Assembly: GCA_029857655.1 (NCBI GenBank)
Contig: JAOUGR010000031.1
Span: 1 to 12,061, forward strand
Length of the DNA: 12,061 bases
Origin: Gammaproteobacteria bacterium
GTDB lineage: Bacteria; Pseudomonadota; Gammaproteobacteria; Steroidobacterales; Steroidobacteraceae
Direction of reading: 5' to 3'
This document shows, piece by piece, positions 7,558 through 12,061 of this stretch. The stretch's first letter is position 1. Each line of letters starts with the position of its first letter. A program made the translations under genes and the position numbers. The notes beneath the pieces were generated by a model, which was given only the letters and a program-made list of their open reading frames with translations, was not told where the DNA came from and searched no databases.

Positions 7558-8091
7558 CTAGAAATCGGGGTCCCAATCGACCGTAATGCGCCTGCGCCCT
7601 AGATCCACGTTCGGCACATGACGCGAAACCATTGGCAGCCAATGCTCGCGTTCACCGATCACGACCATGACTGCGTTGGCACCGGTGTCGAGAAAACGGT
7701 CCACGCGCCCGAGCACATGGCCCTCCAGATTCACGACCTCGAGCCCGACCAGGTCGGCCTGGTAGTACTCGCCTTCTTTCAGCGCCGGCAATTCATGGCG
7801 CTCGATCCACAATTCCTGCCGGGCCAGCGCCGCTGCCTGGTCACGGTCATCGATTCCCTTCAGCCGCGCAACCAGGCCCTTGCCATGCCGGCGACCCTCG
7901 AAATGTGTCAGGTCGCGGTGTCCGCCACCCGGGAGGTCAGCCCGCCATACCGGGAATGCCAGGATCTGTTCCGGCGGCACCGTGTAGGACATGATCTTGA
8001 CCCAGCCGCGGACACCGAAGGGTCCCGTAATGCGGCCCAGGTCGATCCGGCCATCTGCCGGTCCGGTCGCTCGCGACGGTGACTCCGCCAT
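7558..8091 (-). CDS. rimM: Ribosome maturation factor RimM
   Basis: A 177-residue 30S assembly factor that binds S19 and promotes maturation of the 3' (head) domain of 16S rRNA. The N-terminal RimM barrel shows LGRITGPFGVRGWVKI (18-33). The C-terminal PRC-barrel starts at about GEYYQADLVGLEV (107-119) and continues through GRVDRFLDTGANAVMVV to the conserved end ITVDWDPDF. Its start lies 21 nt after the rpsP stop, without an obvious ribosome-binding site. The internal stretch 50-72 (ADLPGGGHRDLTHFEGRRHGKGL) is a variable loop region. The stop abuts trmD. Confidence 0.97.
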   Translation of the reverse strand: MAESPSRATGPADGRIDLGRITGPFGVRGWVKIMSYTVPPEQILAFPVWRADLPGGGHRDLTHFEGRRHGKGLVARLKGIDDRDQAAALARQELWIERHELPALKEGEYYQADLVGLEVVNLEGHVLGRVDRFLDTGANAVMVVIGEREHWLPMVSRHVPNVDLGRRRITVDWDPDF

Positions 8092-8112
8092 GCGGCGACC
8101 GTCGCGCGGCGA

Positions 8113-8367
8113 TCAGGCCGCGGCCTGCTTGCGGACTGCCGTCACGAGCGTGCGCACGCGATCGGACATCTTGGCGCCCGTGCCAGTCCAGTAGTCGATT
8201 CGCGCCAGGTTGAGCTCGACCTTCTGGTCCTTGCGGCGGGCCACGGGGTTGAAGAACCCGACCTGCTCCAGCACCAGCCCACCCTGCCGCTTGCGGCTGT
8301 CCGTTACGACGACGTGGTAGAACGGCGCATTCTTGCCGCCACGGCGCGTCAGTCGAATCGTCACCAT
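8113..8367 (-). CDS. rpsP: 30S ribosomal protein S16
   Basis: An 84-residue small-subunit protein of usual length. It carries the family signature MVTIRLTRRGGKNAPFYHVV at the N-terminus, TDSRKR, and VGFFNPVA followed by the LNLARIDYWTGTGA segment. S16 binds 16S rRNA early and is essential for 30S assembly. First gene of the rpsP-rimM-trmD-rplS-sppA operon. GAGGAA, 8 nt before the ATG (plus coordinates 8376-8381), is the best ribosome-binding site of the operon, as expected for a highly expressed gene. Confidence 0.98.
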   Translation of the reverse strand: MVTIRLTRRGGKNAPFYHVVVTDSRKRQGGLVLEQVGFFNPVARRKDQKVELNLARIDYWTGTGAKMSDRVRTLVTAVRKQAAA

Positions 8368-8389
8368 CGGATGAATTCCTCGCAGCCCC

Positions 8390-8405
8390 GGAGCCGTCAG
8401 GCCCC
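8390..8405 (-). promoter_or_regulatory. Small hairpin in the rpsP leader
   Basis: On the minus strand GGGGCC and GGCTCC pair (one G-U) around a TGAC loop, inside the predicted 47-nt leader and upstream of the GAGGAA ribosome-binding site. It could tune translation or stability; no known S16 leader motif is recognised. Confidence 0.25.
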
Positions 8406-8420
8406 GTCAAAGAGCCGGGC

Positions 8421-8426
8421 ATTCTA
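8421..8426 (-). promoter_or_regulatory. Candidate -10 box for the rpsP operon
   Basis: TAGAAT reads leftward here, between the ffh stop and rpsP, followed by the GC-rich GCCCGGC. This predicts a start near 8414 and a leader of about 47 nt. A GC-rich discriminator is typical of growth-rate and stringently controlled ribosomal promoters. The -35 region (TTTCAT at 17 bp) matches consensus poorly. Confidence 0.45.
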
Positions 8427-8441
8427 CTCAAATCATGCGGG

Positions 8442-8465
8442 CAATGAAAGGCTTACGCGAGCCTT
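8442..8465 (-). terminator. Weak candidate intrinsic terminator of ffh
   Basis: AAGGCT and AGCCTT form a perfect 6-bp stem with a 6-nt loop, 7 nt after the ffh stop. It is followed by UCAUUG, only a poor U-tract. It would partly insulate ffh from rpsP; read-through is likely. Confidence 0.35.
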
Positions 8466-8472
8466 CGGGCCG

Positions 8473-9837
8473 CTAGTTTCCGTGCGGTCCGTGACCGCCG
8501 GGTTTGCGCCCAGTGAGGCCGCGCAGCATGCGGGCAAGACCGCCACCCTTCATCTTTTTCATGACCTTTTCCATCTGCTGCTGCTGCTTCAGCAGGCGGT
8601 TGACTTCCTGGACCTGCACCCCGGATCCGGCCGCAATGCGCCGCTTGCGTGAGCCGTCAATGATTCCCGGACGGCGGCGCTCGACCGGGGTCATCGAGTC
8701 GATGATCGCGATCTGGCGCCGGATCGAGCGGTCGTCGACCTGGGCGAGCGCACCGGGCGGCAGGGCCTGTGCGGGCAGCTTGTCCGCCAGTGCCGCCAAG
8801 CCTCCCATCTGCTTCAGCTGGCCAAGCTGTTCGCGCAGGTCGCTGAAGTCGAAGCCGCGGCCCTTGGTCAGCTTTTCGGCAAGCCGTCGGGCCTGATCCT
8901 GATCGACGCCTGCCTGGACCTGCTCGACCAGCGACAGCACATCGCCCATGCCGAGGATGCGCGATGCCACGCGTTCCGGGTGAAAGACCTCGAGTGCGTC
9001 GACTTTCTCGCCGACACCGAGGAACAGGATCGGCTTGCCCGTCACGTGGCGAACCGACAGTGCGGCACCACCGCGCGCGTCGCCATCGGCCTTGGTCAGG
9101 ATCACGCCGGTCAGGGCGAGTGCAGAGTCAAACGCGCGGGCGGCATTGACGGCATCCTGGCCCGCCATGCTGTCGACGACGAAAAGCCTCTCGGTGGATG
9201 CGATGACGCCGTCGATCGCCTGCACTTCGGCCATCATCTCCTGGTCCACGTGCAGGCGTCCGGCGGTGTCGATGATGACGACATCGTGCACGTGACTGCG
9301 TGCGTGGGCGAGCGCATCAACCGCGATTTCGACGGGACCCGCGCCCGCGGGCGGCTCGAAGTAATCGGCACCGACCTGGCCGGCGAGTCGCGCAAGTTGC
9401 GTCATCGCCGCCGGCCGGTAGATGTCGGTGCTCGCGAGCAGTGTGCGCTTGCGATGCTGCTCAACCAGGTGGCGCGCAAGTTTCGCCGCAGTCGTGGTCT
9501 TGCCGGCGCCCTGCAATCCGGCGAGCAGGATCACGACGGGAGGCTGGGCGCGCAGGTTGAGACCGCGGCCCGGCTCGCCCATGACCCGGGTCAGTTCCTC
9601 GTGGATGATGCTGACGAAGGCCTGCCCCGGCGTCAGGCTCCGTGTGACCTCGGCGCCGACCGCGCGCGCACGCGCGGCATCGATGAATGCCTTGACGACC
9701 GGAACGGCGACGTCTGCCTCGAGCAGCGCCATTCGCACCTGGCGCAGCGTGTCGGCAATATTGTCTTCGGTAAGGCGGCCCCGCCCGCGCAGCGAGTTGA
9801 CGGCCTGTCCGAGGCGCGCGGCAAGCGTATCGAACAT
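8473..9837 (-). CDS. ffh: Signal recognition particle protein Ffh (SRP54)
   Basis: A 454-residue GTPase, essential for co-translational targeting of inner-membrane proteins; it binds 4.5S RNA and docks with FtsY. The N domain starts MFDTLAARLG, with GRGRLTEDNI typical of the family. The G domain has GLQGAGKTT (107-115, P-loop), DTAGRLH (190-196) and TKADGDARGG (248-257). The methionine-rich M domain follows at about 300-440, with the RNA-binding GSRKRRIAAGSGVQVQEVN (395-413) and KQQQQMEKVMKKMK (417-430). Length matches E. coli (453). The start ATG lies 48 nt from a TATAAT; the only Shine-Dalgarno-like AGG is about 11 nt upstream. It is transcribed toward rpsP but separated by 105 nt with a weak terminator and a new promoter, so it is likely its own unit with some read-through. 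Confidence 0.98.
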   Translation of the reverse strand: MFDTLAARLGQAVNSLRGRGRLTEDNIADTLRQVRMALLEADVAVPVVKAFIDAARARAVGAEVTRSLTPGQAFVSIIHEELTRVMGEPGRGLNLRAQPPVVILLAGLQGAGKTTTAAKLARHLVEQHRKRTLLASTDIYRPAAMTQLARLAGQVGADYFEPPAGAGPVEIAVDALAHARSHVHDVVIIDTAGRLHVDQEMMAEVQAIDGVIASTERLFVVDSMAGQDAVNAARAFDSALALTGVILTKADGDARGGAALSVRHVTGKPILFLGVGEKVDALEVFHPERVASRILGMGDVLSLVEQVQAGVDQDQARRLAEKLTKGRGFDFSDLREQLGQLKQMGGLAALADKLPAQALPPGALAQVDDRSIRRQIAIIDSMTPVERRRPGIIDGSRKRRIAAGSGVQVQEVNRLLKQQQQMEKVMKKMKGGGLARMLRGLTGRKPGGHGPHGN

Positions 9838-9884
9838 CCGGAAGGTAACCTGGCGGCGCCGGCCGCAAAATCATGCTGCCGCCG

Positions 9885-9890
9885 ATTATA
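9885..9890 (-). promoter_or_regulatory. Candidate -10 box for ffh
   Basis: A perfect TATAAT reads leftward, predicting a start near 9878 and a leader of about 41 nt. No -35 match is seen at 16-18 bp. It is only 12 bp from the opposing ypjD -10. Confidence 0.5.
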
Positions 9891-9902
9891 GGGCCGCACC
9901 TG

Positions 9903-9908
9903 TACAAT
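9903..9908 (+). promoter_or_regulatory. Candidate -10 box for the ypjD-corB-like pair
   Basis: TACAAT, one mismatch from consensus, lies 26 bp upstream of the TTG start, predicting a start near 9915 and a leader of about 20 nt that contains the GGAG ribosome-binding site. No -35 match is seen. Confidence 0.45.
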
Positions 9909-9934
9909 GACCGCACGCGATCGCGGAGCCATTC

Positions 9935-10735
9935 TTGCGCGGATTTATCGTAATCCTTCTCTACCTCGCCGCTGTCGCTGCGGCGCTGCATGCGGCCCGG
10001 CGCGGCGGTGGCCTGCCCGCATGGCGCGAGCCAGCCCTGTTCATTGCGGGCTCCGCATGGATCGCCCACGCGCTATGGCTCGCCGCCGTCATTCAACCCA
10101 TCGGTCTCGCTGCAATGGGCCTCGCCGACAGCGCGTCGCTGCTGGGACTGGTCATCGGGGCGGGCGGCCTGCTGGCCCTGGTCTCACCTCGCTATCGGGT
10201 GGTCGCCGCGATCGTGCTCGGGCTTGCGGCGCTTCTTGCGGCGGGCACCGGCAGCATTCCGGATCAGCGCGAAATCACTGCGCCGGGCTGGCCGCTGGCA
10301 ACCCACGTGGTGCTGGCGATGGGAGCCGCCGGCATGTTTGCGATCGCCCTGGTGCTGGTCGTCCTGCTGGCCGCGCAGAACAGCCAGTTACGGAGCAAGC
10401 GGCCCGCGAACTGGCTGGGGTCCCTGCCGCCGGTCGAGAGCCTGGAACATGCATTATTTTCAGTGATCGGCACCGGCATGGCAGCACTGACCATGGCAAT
10501 CCTGGCGGGCCTCCTGTTCGTGACCGACCTGTTCCAGCAGCACCTGGCGCACAAAGCGATTCTTGCGCTGACAGCCTGGGTGATCTTCGCCGTGCTGCTG
10601 ATCGGCCGCTGGCGCTTCGGCTGGCGCGGTCGCAAGGCGGCCGCCTACACCATCGCGGGCTTTGTCGTGCTGACGCTCGCTTACTTCGGCAGCAAGTTCG
10701 TTCTCGAGATTCTGCTGGGGCGGCACTGGGGTTGA
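9935..10735 (+). CDS. ypjD: YpjD-like inner-membrane protein, cytochrome c assembly (CcsA/CcmC) family
   Basis: A 266-residue polytopic membrane protein with about eight hydrophobic segments (near 2-20, 33-52, 66-84, 88-104, 121-148, 169-188, 197-214 and 218-240). The C-terminal stretch RWRFGWRGRKAAAY (205-218) and AYFGSKFVLEILL (229-241) closely resembles E. coli YpjD, which also lies divergent from ffh. Family members handle haem in cytochrome c biogenesis, but YpjD proteins lack the WGxFWxWD haem-loop motif, also absent here, and have no firmly established role. Conserved histidines His45, His124, His193 and His196 could be ligands (inference). The start is TTG at 9935: GGAG sits 6 nt upstream, and the only nearby ATG (9907) is out of frame. 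The next gene begins 4 nt after the stop. Confidence 0.88.
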   Translation: MRGFIVILLYLAAVAAALHAARRGGGLPAWREPALFIAGSAWIAHALWLAAVIQPIGLAAMGLADSASLLGLVIGAGGLLALVSPRYRVVAAIVLGLAALLAAGTGSIPDQREITAPGWPLATHVVLAMGAAGMFAIALVLVVLLAAQNSQLRSKRPANWLGSLPPVESLEHALFSVIGTGMAALTMAILAGLLFVTDLFQQHLAHKAILALTAWVIFAVLLIGRWRFGWRGRKAAAYTIAGFVVLTLAYFGSKFVLEILLGRHWG

Positions 10736-10739
10736 ACGC

Positions 10740-11927
10740 TTGAGCAGCCTGGCGGCAATTGCGCTGCTGATACTGACCGCCCTGCTGGAAGTCGCGACGC
10801 CGACCTTGCGCTCGAGGCGCCTGCCGGCGCGACGCCCCGATGACGGCGCCCAGTTACGCCTGCGCCGCAGATTTGCCACCGAGTCGCGCCGTGCGCGCCG
10901 CGCCGCCTGGCTACTGCGAATTACCCTGCTTGCGGCGCTGGTCGCCTGCGTATTTTTTGCAGCGACTGAAATCCGGATGACGCTCGCCCTGATCGTCGTC
11001 GCTGGGCTCGCGCTCCTTACCGCGCTGGCGGGCGGCGGCGCGCTGCGACGGCCCGGCATGCTGAGCAGGCTCGCCGCCGCCACGATGCTCTGGCTGCTGG
11101 CGCCGTATTTCCTGCTGCTGCCTTCGGCCCGCAAGGGCCAGGCTGCTGCGCGACGCGACCCCGACGAGACTATCGCCGACATCGCCGATGCACTCGCCAG
11201 CGAATCGGCGGAGCGCCAGCTGATGGTGGAGGCGCTGCTGGACCTCGAGCGCCGCAGCGTCGAAGACGTCATGGTGCCGCGCAGCGAGATCGAGGGCATC
11301 GATATCTCGGCGGACTGGGACGACATCGTCGCCTTGCTGAAACGCACCCAGCACACGCGCATGCCCCTGTTCGACGGAGACCTGCAACGGGTTCTGGGCA
11401 TCGTCCACATGCGGCTCGTCGCCAATGAAATTGCCGCCGGCCGCCTGACGCGGGAGCGGCTGGGCGAAATCGCCGGGCAGCGGGAAACGCTGTTCACGCC
11501 GGAGGGCACGACGCTCCACGCGCAACTGCTGCGCTTTCGCAGGCTGCGCCGGCGCATCGCATTCGTCGTCGATGAGTACGGCGACGTGCGCGGACTGGTC
11601 ACGCTCGAGGACATCCTCGAGGAGGTAGTCGGTGAATTCACGACCCAGCCGGCGATGCCGCGCCTCGATTTCAGTGCGCGACCGGACGGCAGCTATGTCG
11701 TGCCGGGCGGCGTGACGCTGCGCGCAGTCAACCGGGCACTCGAACTGAGCCTGCCCACCGATGGTCCGCGCACGCTTTCCGGTCTGATCGTCGAGCACCT
11801 CGAGGCCATACCCGAGCCCGGTGTCAGGCTCACGCTCGGCGGACACACGATCGAGGTCCTGCAGGTCGCCGACAATGCCGTGCGCACGGCCCGCATCCTG
11901 CCATCGCCCGCCGGCGGCGACGGTTGA
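10740..11927 (+). CDS. CorB/CorC-like CBS-pair protein with a divergent membrane domain
   Basis: A 395-residue protein whose C-terminal two thirds match E. coli YfjD (CorB): LLDLERRSVEDVMVPRSEIE (156-175) opens the CBS pair, VVDEYGDVRGLVTLEDILEE (266-285) closes it, and a CorC_HlyC domain follows to about 385. Such proteins are linked to Mg2+/Co2+ resistance or efflux and bind ATP/AMP in the CBS pair. The N-terminal 130 residues hold hydrophobic segments (1-20, 57-75, 79-97, 110-128), but the canonical CNNM (DUF21) signatures, SGSETA-type motif and EVLPK motif, are absent, and Arg-rich loops are unusual. The function may therefore differ from ion transport. The start is TTG at 10740, 4 nt after the ypjD stop; no in-frame ATG exists before residue 80, so I accept TTG with moderate confidence. 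Confidence 0.85.
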   Translation: MSSLAAIALLILTALLEVATPTLRSRRLPARRPDDGAQLRLRRRFATESRRARRAAWLLRITLLAALVACVFFAATEIRMTLALIVVAGLALLTALAGGGALRRPGMLSRLAAATMLWLLAPYFLLLPSARKGQAAARRDPDETIADIADALASESAERQLMVEALLDLERRSVEDVMVPRSEIEGIDISADWDDIVALLKRTQHTRMPLFDGDLQRVLGIVHMRLVANEIAAGRLTRERLGEIAGQRETLFTPEGTTLHAQLLRFRRLRRRIAFVVDEYGDVRGLVTLEDILEEVVGEFTTQPAMPRLDFSARPDGSYVVPGGVTLRAVNRALELSLPTDGPRTLSGLIVEHLEAIPEPGVRLTLGGHTIEVLQVADNAVRTARILPSPAGGDG

Positions 11928-11929
11928 AT

Positions 11930-12061
11930 TCAGCGCAAGGCGGCGAGCGCCTCCGGCAGCCTCGCAGCCGCCACCACCTCGATTCCCGTGACCGGCTGTC
12001 GTGGCGCATTGGCCTGCGGCACGATTGCACGGCGGAAACCGTGCTTGGCGGCTTCCCGCAA
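11930..12061 (-). CDS. radA: DNA repair protein RadA, C-terminal fragment
   Basis: The last 43 codons of a minus-strand gene entering from the right edge. The sequence LREAAKHGFRRAIVPQANAP, followed by VTGIEVVAAARLPEALAALR at the end, is the C-terminus of the Lon-protease-like domain of RadA/Sms, a RecA-related helicase acting in branch migration during recombinational repair. The zinc finger, Walker motifs and start lie outside the window. The stop is 2 bp from the stop of the convergent CorB-like gene. Identification rests on a short but characteristic segment (KHGF-RAIVP-ANAP). Confidence 0.85.
   Translation of the reverse strand: MREAAKHGFRRAIVPQANAPRQPVTGIEVVAAARLPEALAALR

Noticed and set aside
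8092..8472. A 4.5S RNA or tRNA near ffh
   Set aside because: No cloverleaf or SRP Alu/GGAA-tetraloop-like helix could be found in the intergenic bases; they are explained by a terminator, promoter and leader.
8980..9891. A 303-codon plus-strand open frame
   Set aside because: Antisense to ffh, and it crosses the ffh promoter region.
10460..11641. A 393-codon minus-strand open frame
   Set aside because: Antisense to the ypjD-like and CorB-like genes; Ser/Arg-rich low-complexity translation typical of the shadow frame.
11907..11950. Palindrome and GC-rich repeats near the CorB-like/radA junction as a terminator
   Set aside because: The CCGCCGGCGG palindrome has no loop and no U-tract follows on either strand; it is expected in GC-rich coding ends.
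1..12061. CRISPR arrays, insertion sequences, phage or defence genes
   Set aside because: No spaced direct repeats, transposase motifs or terminal inverted repeats were seen; genes fill nearly the whole window with core functions.

Overview
The window is ordinary, gene-dense, GC-rich chromosomal DNA. Gene content and order point to a gammaproteobacterium. The E. coli neighbourhood rpsP-rimM-trmD-rplS, with ffh beside it and ypjD/yfjD diverging from ffh, is recognisable here. The genus cannot be read from the sequence, though a high-GC lineage near Xanthomonadales or Chromatiales would fit. I see no mobile element, tRNA or rRNA gene, CRISPR array or phage gene.

Layout, left to right. (1) Bases 2-2255, minus strand: a compact operon read hslR (Hsp15) > yhhQ-type queuosine-precursor transporter > NUDIX hydrolase > putA. 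The putA gene is cut by the left edge. Its junctions are 3 nt, a TGATG overlap and an ATGA overlap. (2) Bases 2340-4569, plus strand: kbl-tdh, the two-step threonine-to-glycine pathway, diverging from hslR across an 84-bp promoter region. (3) Bases 4572-8367, minus strand: rpsP-rimM-trmD-rplS-sppA, the ribosomal protein/tRNA methyltransferase operon with a signal peptide peptidase gene at its end, 2 nt after rplS. (4) Bases 8473-9837, minus strand: ffh (SRP54), separated from rpsP by a 105-nt gap holding a weak terminator and a candidate rpsP promoter. (5) Bases 9935-11927, plus strand: a ypjD-like cytochrome c assembly family membrane protein followed by a CorB/CorC-like CBS-domain protein, both starting at TTG. 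(6) Bases 11930-12061, minus strand: the C-terminal end of radA, cut by the right edge.

Functionally, one half handles amino-acid catabolism (proline through PutA, threonine through Tdh and Kbl) beside small RNA/ribosome accessory genes. The other half is translation and membrane-protein biogenesis: S16, L19, RimM, TrmD, Ffh and SppA. SppA degrades signal peptides left after secretion, so its place with Ffh and ribosomal genes makes biological sense but is not the E. coli arrangement.

Both divergent intergenic regions carry near-perfect -10 hexamers on both strands with no recognisable -35. I found no previously undescribed system. The points most worth checking are the CorB-like protein with a degenerate membrane domain, sppA in the rplS operon, the NUDIX-putA coupling, the back-to-back promoters, and a probable homopolymer artefact at the left edge.
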